Shown: positions 1-9,073, counted from the first letter of the stretch. The stretch is DNA of 64,000 nucleotides from Leptolinea sp964446955 (GCA_964446955.1 CAYUQJ010000003.1:248001-312000); one strand, 5' to 3'. Made by a program: numbers and translations. Notes: generated by a model not told the origin, from the sequence alone.

Positions 1-445
1 CATGAGTGGCAATGAATTGCAGATCATTCTCAACCTTCTTTAATTCATTGATTTCACGCGTGATCCCAAACAGCCCAAATATCTCCCCTTTCTTGTTGCG
101 TAAGGGAAGTTTTGAAGTTGATGTCCAGTTTTTGCTGCCATCAGGGCGGTCGAATGATTCGACCATGCCTATGACCGGTTCGCCGGTTTCCATGACCCTA
201 AGTTCTTCAGCCCGGGTTTTTTCACCGAATTCTTTACCAAACAGCTCGATATCGGTCTTTCCGATGATCTCATCCAGGTTTTCAATGCCAAGAGAATTGG
301 CAAGACGACGACTAACCCGCATAAGGCGGCAGTGGCGGTCTTTAAAATAAATGCTATCTGCCAGATTTTCCATCAATGCATTAAATAGCAAATCGACATC
401 GTTAAAATTTTCGTCAAAACCAGATTGGGAAGAGGGATTAACCAT
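1..445 (-). CDS. PAS-domain signalling protein, N-terminal part (cut by window edge)
   Basis: The reading frame starts at an ATG (445-443, minus) and stays open to the window edge, giving about 148 residues. Residues about 20-135 look like a PAS sensor domain: the stretch DSIYFKDRHCRLMRVS is a typical PAS beginning, and GLFGITREINELKKVE is a typical PAS end. The visible part ends with QFIATH, the wording that usually leads into THDxLTGLxNR at the start of a GGDEF domain, so a PAS-GGDEF diguanylate cyclase is the best guess; a histidine kinase cannot be excluded. There is no clear Shine-Dalgarno sequence before the start. The gene is divergent from the ileS leader. Confidence 0.75.
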   Translation of the reverse strand, partial: MVNPSSQSGFDENFNDVDLLFNALMENLADSIYFKDRHCRLMRVSRRLANSLGIENLDEIIGKTDIELFGKEFGEKTRAEELRVMETGEPVIGMVESFDRPDGSKNWTSTSKLPLRNKKGEIFGLFGITREINELKKVENDLQFIATH

Positions 446-616
446 TTATGGGATCTTTGCTTGAAAATGGTTCATTATTGATTGGTATGGCAGAGTGTAA
501 TCTGTGTGTAAACATTTACAAAAATTATACCAAAATGGTAAGGTTTTATTTATGTAATAATGAAGTTTGGAATAGTTTTTTGAATTTCCGACAGATTTGA
601 AAGTAATGCCAGTTCG

Positions 617-645
617 TTGACCTGCCTTTACTTCTGTGGCATAAT
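617..645 (+). promoter_or_regulatory. Promoter of the ileS T-box transcript
   Basis: A -35 TTGACC (617-622) is followed after exactly 17 bases by a -10 CATAAT (640-645). Transcription would start near 652, just ahead of the T-box stem I region. This is a good housekeeping-sigma promoter by eye; start-site mapping was not possible. Confidence 0.6.
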
Positions 646-651
646 CAAATT

Positions 652-925
652 CTCGAAATGCTTTGATGGAAACGAGTACATCTGACATGCGCGGTCAGCG
701 AGCCCGGGAATGGTGGAAGCCGGGTGCGGGCATCTGATGGAAAATCCTTCCGGAGCAGCAAGCTGAACAGTGGTAGTTACCACTTATTAAGCAAGCCGTA
801 TTCGCCAAACGTTACGATGGGCGTGGGGATGGTAATAGTCCCTTACCAAGCGCCGGCAGATGACCGGAAGCAGGGTGGTACCGCGGGAAATCCTCTCGCC
901 CCTGAAACGGGCGGGAGTTTTTATT
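652..925 (+). promoter_or_regulatory. T-box riboswitch upstream of ileS
   Basis: The leader holds the diagnostic T-box sequence AGGGTGGTACCGCG (872-885). Stem I is recognisable from the segment AGCGAGCCCGGGAATGGTGG onward. The probable specifier triplet is ATC (732-734), an isoleucine codon, followed by the usual GGAGC-type segment. Downstream, a GC-rich hairpin (arms about 893-899 and 910-916) with a T-run is the terminator that uncharged tRNA-Ile would prevent from forming. The leader ends 14 bases before ileS. Known role of the family: uncharged cognate tRNA binds stem I and the antiterminator bulge and switches the synthetase gene on. Confidence 0.92.
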
Positions 926-938
926 TTCTGGAGGCCGG

Positions 939-3900
939 ATGTTTAAAAATGTAACCCCAAAAGTAGATGTTGTAAAAATGGAAGAAGCCATCCTTCAAAT
1001 GTGGAAGGAGAAGGACATATTCCATAAATCTGTAGAGCAACGTGAAGGCGGACCGAAATATGTGTTCTACGAAGGACCTCCAACAGCGAACGGGCATCCT
1101 GGTGTACATCATGTTCTAGCTCGATCTTTCAAAGACATGTTCCCACGGTACAAGACCATGCGTGGTTTTCACAGTATTCGTCGTGGTGGGTGGGATACAC
1201 ACGGTTTACCGGTTGAAATTGAAGTTGAGAAAAAATTGGGCTTCACCAATAAACAACAGATCGAAGACTATGGAATTGATAAATTCAACGAACTTTGCCG
1301 CGAATCGGCTTTTTCCTACATTCAAGAATGGGAGAAAATGACCGACCGCATGGCCTACTGGGCGGATATGGAAACCGCCTATGTAACCTACAAGAACAGC
1401 TATATTGAATCCATCTGGTGGATCCTGAAGAACTTTTGGGAAAAAGATCTGCTCTACCAGGGTTTTAAAGTCGTTCCATACTGTCCGCGATGCGGAACAC
1501 CTCTTTCGGACCATGAAGTAGCACTGGGGTACGATGACGCAGAGGATCCATCAGTTTATGTACGAATGCGTCTGGTGGATGAACCGGATACCTCTCTGTT
1601 GATATGGACAACCACTCCCTGGACTCTTCCGTCAAACGCGGCTGTTGCGGCGCACCCGGATGTCACTTACGTGGTGGCGGAACGAGTGATGGAAGATGGC
1701 AGGACAGAAAAACTGATCCTTGCCGAAGCACTGGTTGAGAAGGTCTTTGGAGAAGAAAAGGTCAACATCGTAAAAAAGATGACCGGAAAAGACCTGGAAG
1801 GGATGAAATACACCCCACTGTATAATTTCCTGCCGCTTGAAAAACCGGCTCATTTTGTTGCCCTGGCAGATTATGTATCGACTGAAGATGGAACCGGTCT
1901 TGTCCATACGGCTCCCGCGTATGGCGCGGAAGATATGATGCTTGGTAACGCGGTGGGTCTGCCGGTGATCCAGGCGGTCGGGGCGGATGGAAAATTCCTG
2001 CCTGAAGTGACACCGTGGGCAGGCGTCTTTATCAAAGATGCCGACCCCTCCATTATGGATGACCTGAAACAGCGTGGTTTGCTCTTCAGGCGAGGAACGA
2101 TCGTACACACGTATCCGTTCTGCTGGCGATGCAAGACCCCATTGTTATATTTTGCCCGTCCCACATGGTATATCCGCACCAGTCGATTAAAGGACCGACT
2201 TGTTAGTTTGAACGATACCATCAATTGGTATCCCGGGCATATCAAGAACGGACGCTTTGGGAACTGGCTGGCCAATAACATCGATTGGGCGTTGGGACGT
2301 GAGCGTTACTGGGGCACCCCGCTTCCCGTCTGGCAATGTCAGAGTTGCGGAAAACAGGAATGCATTGGTTCTGTTGAAGAATTGTCAAAGAAATCGGGAC
2401 GTGATCTGACCAACCTTGATCTTCATCGTCCACATGTGGATGGCATAACGTACAAATGCCCTGATTGCCAGGGTACCATGCAGCGTGTGCCAGAATTGAT
2501 CGATGTATGGTTTGATTCCGGTTCGATGCCTTACGCTCAATGGCACTACCCGTTTGAAAATCAGAAGGAATTTAAGGAGCAATTCCCTGCAGATTATATT
2601 TGCGAAGCGGTGGATCAGACCCGCGGTTGGTTCTATTCCCTGCATGCCATCAGCACTTTGCTCAACGATGATGTCTGCTTCAAGAATGTGATCTGCCTGG
2701 GCTTGATCCTGGACGGGGAAGGGCAAAAAATGTCCAAATCCAAGGGGAATGTGGTCAGCCCGTGGGATATCCTTGATGTCCACGGGGCGGATGCTTTCCG
2801 CTGGTATCTGTACACTGCCAGCCCGGCTGGCCAGGAACGCCGCTTCTCGGCAGAACTTGTGGGAGAGGTAATCCGATCCTTCACATTAACTCTGTGGAAT
2901 ACCTATTCGTTCTTTGTAAATTATGCCAATCTGGATGGCTGGACGCCTGACAAGAACGCGAAAGTGGAATACAGCTCGCTGGACCTGTGGTTACGATCGG
3001 CGCTGCATACGCTGGTACGCGATGTGACAAATGCGTACGAGAACTACGACAGCCTGGGCGCTACCCGGCCGGTGGAAACGTTTGTAGACCAGCTTTCCAA
3101 CTGGTATTTGCGCCGGTCCCGCCGCCGCTTCTGGAAGACCGAATCGGATGGCGATAAACAGGCAGCATACGCCACTCTATACGAAGCTCTGGTAACTCTG
3201 AGTAAGCTGCTTGCCCCGGCCATGCCGTACCTGGCTGATGAGCTATACCAGAATCTTGTTCGCTCGTTTGATCCATCGGCGCCCGAATCTGTTCATCTGG
3301 CGGATTGGCCGGAAGTGGATATCTCTGTGGTGGATGAAAAATTGAACCGCGAGATGGCCCTGGTGATGAAATTAGCCTCTCTGGGGCATGCCGCCCGCAA
3401 TAAAGCCAACCGAAAAGTGCGCCAACCGTTGGCTGAATGTGCGTTTTCTCTGGGAAGCGCGGAGGAAGGCCGCATATTATCGCAGTATGCCGATATTCTG
3501 ACAGATGAATTGAATGTCAAAAAGGTTCGCGCGTTAAACGCGGCGGGTGAAGCAGTTTCTTATTCCCTAAATCCACTTCCAAAACAGCTCGGACAAAAAT
3601 ACGGTCCAAAATTCCCGGCTGTCCGGCAGGCAGTTGTGGCTTTGAATGCTGAACAGACGGCAAAAATACTTTTGGATGGAAAGAATGTGACAATAACAGC
3701 CGGTGGAGAAACTTTTGAATTGCTGCCGGAAGAAGTCGAGGTCCGCGCGACAGCCCGGGAAGGTTATGCAGTAGCCAATGACGGCGCCACACTGGCTGCA
3801 CTGGTCACTGAGCTGAATGAAGAGTTGGTCCTCGAAGGTCTTGCTCGTGAGGTCGTTCGTCGGGTTCAAGATCTGCGTAAGACGGCCGGATTGGAAATCT

Positions 3901-4088
3901 CTGACCGCATCCATGTGGTTTACCAGGCCACACCCAAACTGGCGAAGGCTTTCGATGCGTACCGCGATTATGTTTGTGCAGAAACGTTGACAGTCAAACT
4001 TGATGCCGGTGAACCAGCCGCAGAAATGACAGTGAGTACTGATGTATTTGATGGGGAGACTCTCACTGTTGGATTGAAGAAAGCCTGA
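939..4088 (+). CDS. ileS: Isoleucyl-tRNA synthetase, type 2
   Basis: Attaches isoleucine to tRNA-Ile in the cytosol. The 1049-residue class I enzyme has the KMSKS loop (KMSKSKGN, about residues 598-605), the WDTHGLP segment and editing-domain sequence, and CxxC pairs. Its overall wording resembles the Thermus-type, eukaryote-like IleRS2 subgroup rather than E. coli IleRS1. The HIGH motif is unusual: residues 51-58 read NGHPGVHH, so the expected HxGH is GVHH, with the first His and the Gly exchanged. That variant has been reported in some type 2 enzymes with extreme mupirocin resistance. A GGAG ribosome site lies 5 bases before the ATG. It is controlled by the T-box leader and followed by a strong terminator. 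Confidence 0.97.
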   Translation: MFKNVTPKVDVVKMEEAILQMWKEKDIFHKSVEQREGGPKYVFYEGPPTANGHPGVHHVLARSFKDMFPRYKTMRGFHSIRRGGWDTHGLPVEIEVEKKLGFTNKQQIEDYGIDKFNELCRESAFSYIQEWEKMTDRMAYWADMETAYVTYKNSYIESIWWILKNFWEKDLLYQGFKVVPYCPRCGTPLSDHEVALGYDDAEDPSVYVRMRLVDEPDTSLLIWTTTPWTLPSNAAVAAHPDVTYVVAERVMEDGRTEKLILAEALVEKVFGEEKVNIVKKMTGKDLEGMKYTPLYNFLPLEKPAHFVALADYVSTEDGTGLVHTAPAYGAEDMMLGNAVGLPVIQAVGADGKFLPEVTPWAGVFIKDADPSIMDDLKQRGLLFRRGTIVHTYPFCWRCKTPLLYFARPTWYIRTSRLKDRLVSLNDTINWYPGHIKNGRFGNWLANNIDWALGRERYWGTPLPVWQCQSCGKQECIGSVEELSKKSGRDLTNLDLHRPHVDGITYKCPDCQGTMQRVPELIDVWFDSGSMPYAQWHYPFENQKEFKEQFPADYICEAVDQTRGWFYSLHAISTLLNDDVCFKNVICLGLILDGEGQKMSKSKGNVVSPWDILDVHGADAFRWYLYTASPAGQERRFSAELVGEVIRSFTLTLWNTYSFFVNYANLDGWTPDKNAKVEYSSLDLWLRSALHTLVRDVTNAYENYDSLGATRPVETFVDQLSNWYLRRSRRRFWKTESDGDKQAAYATLYEALVTLSKLLAPAMPYLADELYQNLVRSFDPSAPESVHLADWPEVDISVVDEKLNREMALVMKLASLGHAARNKANRKVRQPLAECAFSLGSAEEGRILSQYADILTDELNVKKVRALNAAGEAVSYSLNPLPKQLGQKYGPKFPAVRQAVVALNAEQTAKILLDGKNVTITAGGETFELLPEEVEVRATAREGYAVANDGATLAALVTELNEELVLEGLAREVVRRVQDLRKTAGLEISDRIHVVYQATPKLAKAFDAYRDYVCAETLTVKLDAGEPAAEMTVSTDVFDGETLTVGLKKA

Positions 4089-4111
4089 TTGGGCGACATC
4101 ATATTATTATT

Positions 4112-4146
4112 GGAGCTGGTTCCATAATGGGACCAGCTCCTGTTTT
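4112..4146 (+). terminator. Rho-independent terminator after ileS
   Basis: A 12-bp stem (4112-4123 with 4129-4140, one G-U pair) with a five-base loop is followed by TGTTTT. It separates ileS from lspA. Confidence 0.85.
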
Positions 4147-4240
4147 CCGCAATTACCTGCCCCCAACCCAATTATTAATGAACTCTCAAATTGCACAGTT
4201 TTTCCATTGGCAGGAGATAAGGTAAAATTCATCCGCTGTT

Positions 4241-4822
4241 ATGGGAGAATTATCATTGAATAAATTAATAAAAAATTATCTTTTCTTGCTGATCGTTGCC
4301 GGTGTATTGGTCCTTCTTGATCAGTGGACAAAAGAGCTTGTTCGCGGGAGTTTGCCCATGGGATCAGTCTGGTCTCCCTGGGAATGGTTATCACCATACG
4401 CCCGTATTGTTCACTGGCATAACACGGGTGTGGCTTTTGGCATGTTCCAGGGAATGGGGAGCGTTTTTGCTGTGCTGGCTGCCATTGTCAGTATTGTCAT
4501 TATCTATTTATATAACCGGGTGGCAGGTGATAGTTGGATATTGAAATGGGCAATGTCATTACAACTGGCAGGCGCAGTCGGTAATCTTATTGACCGGGTA
4601 ACAATCGGTTATGTTACCGACTTCATATCCGTAGGAAATTTTCCTGTATTCAATGTGGCGGATGCCAGCATCTCTATTGGAGTCGTCATTCTTTTGATCT
4701 ATGTCTGGTACCAGGAACGTAAACATAAGGAATTGGAAAAACAATCCGAACAGACCGATCCCAATCCTGATGATACCGGGATCGCGGGCGATCCAATACC
4801 CGGGGAAGAGCAGACTTCATAA
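4241..4822 (+). CDS. lspA: Lipoprotein signal peptidase (signal peptidase II)
   Basis: Cleaves signal peptides from lipid-modified prolipoproteins in the cytoplasmic membrane, after Lgt (encoded at 15001) adds diacylglycerol. The 193-residue protein has four hydrophobic segments and both catalytic aspartates in the family motifs NLIDR (Asp118) and FNVAD (Asp141). A hydrophilic Glu/Gln/Pro-rich tail of about 35 residues follows the last membrane segment, slightly longer than usual. The annotated ATG has no ribosome site; a TTG at 4256, eight bases after GGGAG, is a credible alternative start and would give a protein beginning NKLIKNYL. rluD follows 11 bases after the stop. Confidence 0.93.
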   Translation: MGELSLNKLIKNYLFLLIVAGVLVLLDQWTKELVRGSLPMGSVWSPWEWLSPYARIVHWHNTGVAFGMFQGMGSVFAVLAAIVSIVIIYLYNRVAGDSWILKWAMSLQLAGAVGNLIDRVTIGYVTDFISVGNFPVFNVADASISIGVVILLIYVWYQERKHKELEKQSEQTDPNPDDTGIAGDPIPGEEQTS

Positions 4823-4833
4823 TTTTGACAACA

Positions 4834-5754
4834 ATGAAAAGTAAGCGCACATTCATCTTTCGGGAAGTTGATCACAAGCGGTTGGATGTATTTCTGACAG
4901 AACAATTGTCACATCTGACGCGGTCTCGGATTCAAAGCCTAATTCGGGATGGACATGTGCTTGTCAATGGCGTCTCCCCGGCAAAAACAGGGATTATGCT
5001 GGAAGGGCACGAAGAAATTGAGATTGTCGAGCCGGAAATTGAAGAATCAACAATAACCGCGGAAAATATCCCGTTGAATGTGGTCTTCGAGAATCCAGAT
5101 ATTCTTATCATCAATAAGCCGGCGGGGATGGTCGTCCATCCTGCGGTTGGACATATCAGCGGGACATTGGTAAATGCCGCATTGTGGCATGACCCGGATC
5201 TGGAAGGTGTTGGAGGCGAAAAACGACCGGGCGTTGTTCACCGGTTGGATAAGGACACCTCAGGATTGATCGTGATTGCCAAGAACGACACCGCTCATCA
5301 ATGGATGCAAAACCAATTCAGGGACCGCACAGTAAGCAAGACCTACATTACGTTGGTCGATGGGCATCCGCGGACACCCAACGGCCGAATCGAAGCACCC
5401 ATTGGACGCGATCCGTCACACCGCCAAAAAATGGCGGTTACATCTGAAAGCCGCGGTCGTCCATCGGTCACCGAGTATTTCACACGGGAAACATTTCCCA
5501 CCCACGCTTTGTTGGAAGTCCATCTCTTAACCGGTCGCACACACCAGATCAGGGTTCACATGGCTTTCATTGGCTGTCCGGTAGCGGGTGATACGGTATA
5601 TGGACGAAAAAAGGCGACGGTATCTCTCTCCCGGCAATTTCTACACGCGTCCAGGCTGGAAATCCGGCTTCCCGGGGAAAAAACAGCAAGGGTTTTTGAA
5701 GCACCTTTGCCGGATGATCTGCAAACCTGCCTGGATGAATTGCGCAATCCATAA
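4834..5754 (+). CDS. rluD: 23S rRNA pseudouridine synthase, RluD/RluA family
   Basis: Converts specific uridines of 23S rRNA to pseudouridine. The protein (306 residues from the ATG at 4834) has an N-terminal S4 RNA-binding domain (about residues 10-65) and the catalytic motif HRLDKDTSGL with the nucleophile Asp139. The later TGRTHQIRVH motif is typical of the RluA superfamily. A TTG at 4825 is an alternative start; neither has a good ribosome site. It lies directly behind lspA, an lspA-rluD arrangement also seen in many Gram-positive bacteria, so the two are probably cotranscribed. Exact target uridines cannot be told from sequence. Confidence 0.93.
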   Translation: MKSKRTFIFREVDHKRLDVFLTEQLSHLTRSRIQSLIRDGHVLVNGVSPAKTGIMLEGHEEIEIVEPEIEESTITAENIPLNVVFENPDILIINKPAGMVVHPAVGHISGTLVNAALWHDPDLEGVGGEKRPGVVHRLDKDTSGLIVIAKNDTAHQWMQNQFRDRTVSKTYITLVDGHPRTPNGRIEAPIGRDPSHRQKMAVTSESRGRPSVTEYFTRETFPTHALLEVHLLTGRTHQIRVHMAFIGCPVAGDTVYGRKKATVSLSRQFLHASRLEIRLPGEKTARVFEAPLPDDLQTCLDELRNP

Positions 5755-5767
5755 ATATTGGAGCTGA

Positions 5768-6808
5768 ATGATGCAAAGTATCGATCTTCGTAGTGATACG
5801 GTAACGATGCCTACCCCTGAGATGCGCGATGTTATGGCACGGGCGGAACTGGGTGACGATGTCTATGGAGAAGACCCGACCGTGAACCAGCTTCAGGAAA
5901 TGTCCGCTGAAAGACTTGGGAAAGAAGCCGGTTTACTGGTCACATCGGGCACAATGGGAAATCTGATAGCTGTTCTGGCTCATTGCTCAAGGGGTGATGA
6001 GGCCATAATGGGAACACTCGCTCACACCTTTCTTTTTGAACAGGGCGGGGTGTCAGCCGTAGGCGGCGTTGTTCCGCATACCATACCCAATCAACCGGAT
6101 GGGACTCTTGATATGGATGATATCCGGTCGGCCATCCGCAGCGCGGATGTGCATTTCCCGGTTACACGCCTTCTATTGCTGGAAAACACGCAAAATCGGT
6201 GCGGCGGGGCTGTTTTGAATGCTGAATATACCCGTCAGGCGGCGGATCTGGTTCATGAGAACAATATCAGACTTCATCTTGACGGAGCGAGAATCTTCAA
6301 CGCGGCTGCCGCGTTGAATGTTGATGTCAAAGAGTTAACTGAACCGGCGGATTCGATCACGTTTTGCCTGAGTAAAGGCCTATGTGCCCCGGTCGGATCT
6401 GTGCTGTGTGGCAGCCGGCCGTTCATTCAAACTGCTCTTCGGATACGCAAACAGCTTGGCGGAGGAATGCGCCAGGCCGGAGTTCTGGCGGCTGCCGGGA
6501 TTGTCGCGCTGGAAAAAATGTCTACCCGTTTGGGAGAGGATCATGAACGTGCTCGCAGACTGGCGGATGGATTGGCCAATATTCCCGGTTTTTTCCTGGA
6601 TTTCGGGATGCCGGCCAGCAATATGGTTTTTGTCTCCATGGATGCGTCCATCAAACTGACCGCGCGTGAAGCGTTGGATCGGCTCTCAAAAATGGGAATT
6701 CGAGTGGGAGCAGTGGGAGAAAAGAGATTCAGGTTAGTTACGCATTACTGGATCGATGATGAGGCCATCGAGAAAACTCTGATAGCGTTCTCCCGCCTGA
6801 AAGATTGA
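5768..6808 (+). CDS. ltaE: Low-specificity L-threonine aldolase
   Basis: A PLP enzyme that splits L-threonine or L-allo-threonine into glycine and acetaldehyde. The 346-residue protein is a fold-type I member with the family opening IDLRSDTVTMPTPEM, the EDPTVNQLQ segment, the LHLDGARIFNAA motif and the PLP lysine in FCLSKGL (Lys203). A second ATG at 5771 has better spacing to the GGAG at 5760-5763, so the true start may be one codon later. It follows rluD by 13 bases. It may supply glycine; nothing nearby fixes its metabolic role. Confidence 0.93.
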   Translation: MMQSIDLRSDTVTMPTPEMRDVMARAELGDDVYGEDPTVNQLQEMSAERLGKEAGLLVTSGTMGNLIAVLAHCSRGDEAIMGTLAHTFLFEQGGVSAVGGVVPHTIPNQPDGTLDMDDIRSAIRSADVHFPVTRLLLLENTQNRCGGAVLNAEYTRQAADLVHENNIRLHLDGARIFNAAAALNVDVKELTEPADSITFCLSKGLCAPVGSVLCGSRPFIQTALRIRKQLGGGMRQAGVLAAAGIVALEKMSTRLGEDHERARRLADGLANIPGFFLDFGMPASNMVFVSMDASIKLTAREALDRLSKMGIRVGAVGEKRFRLVTHYWIDDEAIEKTLIAFSRLKD

Positions 6809-6885
6809 TGCAGGCGTTCCGTACTATAATCTCAATACTGTTACCAATAAAAATAATCAAGAAAATTTTGTAAGAGGTGAACCGG

Positions 6886-7725
6886 ATGAAAGAGTTTTTT
6901 ACTTTTGAAGAAATTGATCTGGCTGCAAAGGCTGTTCAGAAAAAGCTTCATTACAAACCACGTGTCGGTTTGGTTTTAGGCTCCGGGCTGGGTGATATGG
7001 CTGACACGATCGAAAATCCGGATATTATTCCTTTTAAAGAAATTCCCAACTGGCCTGAAGCTACAGCGCCCGGACATGTTGGCAGGCTGGTTGTTGGGCG
7101 TCTGGAAAACCAGGAAGTTCTTGTTTTGCAGGGACGGCTTCATTATTATGAGGGCTTTTCCATGGCCGAAGTCACTCTGCCAATTCGGGTTATGCAACGG
7201 TTGGGTATAGAAATTTTGGTTCTTACGAATGCCGCCGGTGGTGTCAATCCCGAGTTTAATGCAGGTGATGTAATGTTGATCACAGACCATGTCGGATTGG
7301 TTACTATGACGGGTCTCAATCCATTACGAGGCCCCAATCTGGATGAATTCGGCGTTCGCTTCCCGGATGTGAGCCAGGTTTATGACCGCAAGCTGCAGAC
7401 ACTGGCTCGTAAAGCGGCGGTTGAATCGAACACACCCATGCGGGAAGGTGTGTATGTCAATCTATCCGGACCTTCTTTTGAGACCCCGGCTGATCTGCGA
7501 TTCTTGAAAGCGATCGGGGCTGACGCGGTCGGTATGTCCACCGTTCCGGAAGCAATCGTGGCTGTTCATGGTCATACCCGTGTTCTCGGACTATCCGGAA
7601 TTAGTAACAAAGCCAGTCTGGATGGTAACACCGTAACATCAGGCGAAGAGGTTCTGGAAGCAGGCAAGATACTGGTTCCCAAGATGGAACGTATCATCCG
7701 CGGTTTTCTCCGGAACCTGGATTAG
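6886..7725 (+). CDS. punA: Purine-nucleoside phosphorylase (trimeric PNP-I family)
   Basis: Phosphorolysis of purine (deoxy)nucleosides for salvage. The 279-residue protein has the PNP/MTAP hallmarks: GSGLG phosphate loop, GRLHYYEG, NAAGGVNP, a purine-site segment GPSFETPAD, and VGMSTVPEAI. The Asn in GISNKA fits guanosine/inosine preference over methylthioadenosine, which is inference from family knowledge. The start was set at ATG 6886 because AAGAGGTGA ends five bases upstream; the in-frame GTG at 6877 falls inside that ribosome site. A TATAAT at 6825-6830 may be its -10 box, but no good -35 is present. Confidence 0.93.
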   Translation: MKEFFTFEEIDLAAKAVQKKLHYKPRVGLVLGSGLGDMADTIENPDIIPFKEIPNWPEATAPGHVGRLVVGRLENQEVLVLQGRLHYYEGFSMAEVTLPIRVMQRLGIEILVLTNAAGGVNPEFNAGDVMLITDHVGLVTMTGLNPLRGPNLDEFGVRFPDVSQVYDRKLQTLARKAAVESNTPMREGVYVNLSGPSFETPADLRFLKAIGADAVGMSTVPEAIVAVHGHTRVLGLSGISNKASLDGNTVTSGEEVLEAGKILVPKMERIIRGFLRNLD

Positions 7726-7763
7726 GTTCACGGGATTGGCATTATCCTTGCAAACAGGATAGA

Positions 7764-7788
7764 AACCCGAACGGTCGGGTTCGCCTTT
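7764..7788 (+). terminator. Possible weak terminator after the PNP gene
   Basis: A 7-bp stem AACCCGA/TCGGGTT with loop ACGG is followed by a short pyrimidine-rich run CGCCTTTTG. It sits between the PNP gene and the next open frame and is plausible but weak. Confidence 0.4.
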
Positions 7789-7825
7789 TGCATTTAAAAT
7801 AGGCAGTTGGGATGATCGCAACAGA

Positions 7826-8506
7826 ATGATAGAAACGATCAGGTTCCTGACCAGATACGAGGTCTGGATTTATATTCTGGCGGGGGGAATCGGTATTATT
7901 TATCTGCGCAAAGTTCTTCAGGCAGTGGAAGAAAGGCGCGCGGCTGTTTTTGGATTGGAGCGGGAAAACGCGAATCGACAGCTTACTTCTGCAGGATCGA
8001 TCATGGGCTTATTAATTCTTCTGGCAGTCGGGGAGTTTGTGCTTGTGACTTTTGTTTCTCCTTTCCTTCCTGCTGTAAAAGCTGTGCCAACCCCGACGCT
8101 GGACATTCTAGCCACCCCAACGATCACGCTTCAACCAGGCTCAGGACTAGCTGGCGCGGTGGAAGCTGCGGGAACACCCACACCTCCTGTTTCCAATGGC
8201 TGTATTCCCGGGCAACTGGAGATCACAAATATTGAACCCGGACAGGAATTCAGTGATACGATTCGAATTGAAGGTACAACCAATGTCCCTGGGTTCGGGT
8301 TTTATAAATATGAATACGGGCAACCAGGTATGGATAATTGGGTTACTATAGCCGCCGGAAACGAGATCAAAATAAACGCTGAGATCGGAGCTTGGAATAT
8401 TTCACAATTACCACAGGGTGATTATGAACTGCGACTTGTCGTAGTTAACCAGCAGAATGAAGCCATGCCGCCTTGTGTTGTACCGATCAGAGTAGTTTCC
8501 AATTAA
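7826..8506 (+). CDS. Membrane-anchored protein with extracellular Ig-like domain
   Basis: I do not recognise a specific function. The 226-residue protein has two hydrophobic segments (about residues 12-27 and 57-80) separated by a charged, Arg/Glu-rich segment. A Pro/Thr-rich linker (about 85-125) follows, then a C-terminal domain of about 100 residues beginning after a Cys (SNGCIPG) and including TIRIEGTTNVPGFGFYKYEY, which looks like a bacterial Ig/fibronectin-type beta-sandwich. Two cysteines in this domain could form a disulfide outside the cell. It is probably a surface-exposed anchored protein. The acetyltransferase starts 15 bases downstream. Confidence 0.8.
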   Translation: MIETIRFLTRYEVWIYILAGGIGIIYLRKVLQAVEERRAAVFGLERENANRQLTSAGSIMGLLILLAVGEFVLVTFVSPFLPAVKAVPTPTLDILATPTITLQPGSGLAGAVEAAGTPTPPVSNGCIPGQLEITNIEPGQEFSDTIRIEGTTNVPGFGFYKYEYGQPGMDNWVTIAAGNEIKINAEIGAWNISQLPQGDYELRLVVVNQQNEAMPPCVVPIRVVSN

Positions 8507-8521
8507 TGAGGAGCCTGAACC

Positions 8522-9073
8522 ATGCCTGAAGTTGAAATCCGTCCCGCCGTTGTGAGCGACTTGCCGTTGCTGAGCAATCTGGATCATCATTACCAGACAA
8601 ATAAAGTATGGCAGATGGAGAGGTCGGTTACAGATGAGCAGGTACGGGTTCAATTTCGTGAGATTACGTTGCCACGTAACATTCGTGTGGAATACCCTCA
8701 CCAGCCCAACCTGGTTTACGGAAACCACAATTCGTACGCAGTAATCCTTGTTGCTATTCTAAATAATTCACCAGTAGGGTATATATCCATCTGGGAGCAG
8801 CTTGCATCCAATGCTGCCTGGATCCGCGATGTAGTGGTGCGCGAACGCAACCGCAGGCAGGGGATCGGATCAGGGCTTATTCTGGCCGGGCAGGAATGGG
8901 CTGCCCGCAAGCAAATGAAGCGAATGATCATTGAGATGCAAAGTAAGAATTACCCGGCGATCCAAATGGTAATGAAACTGGGTTTTAATTTTTGTGGATA
9001 CAACGACAATTATTTTGAAAACCAGGACATTGCCATTCTATTCTCACGGCCGATCAAGGTTCTGAGTATTTGA
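8522..9073 (+). CDS. GNAT-family N-acetyltransferase
   Basis: Predicted transfer of an acetyl group from acetyl-CoA to an unknown amine. The 183-residue protein has the GNAT fold order: N-terminal strand VEIRPAVVSDLPLLSNLD, beta-4 WIRDVVV, then the acetyl-CoA loop RRQGIGSGL and the C-terminal segment AIQMVMKLGF. A GGAG ribosome site precedes the ATG. Its stop overlaps the possible TTG start of the next gene by four bases (TTGA), suggesting translational coupling with the membrane sensor downstream. Substrate unknown. Confidence 0.88.
   Translation: MPEVEIRPAVVSDLPLLSNLDHHYQTNKVWQMERSVTDEQVRVQFREITLPRNIRVEYPHQPNLVYGNHNSYAVILVAILNNSPVGYISIWEQLASNAAWIRDVVVRERNRRQGIGSGLILAGQEWAARKQMKRMIIEMQSKNYPAIQMVMKLGFNFCGYNDNYFENQDIAILFSRPIKVLSI

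Noticed and set aside
446..688. Open frame of 80 codons on the minus strand over the T-box promoter region
   Set aside because: It overlaps the ileS promoter and the start of the T-box leader, has no ribosome site and low-complexity codons.
724..954. Open frame of 76 codons on the plus strand through the T-box
   Set aside because: It is fully explained by T-box RNA structure and runs into the ileS start.
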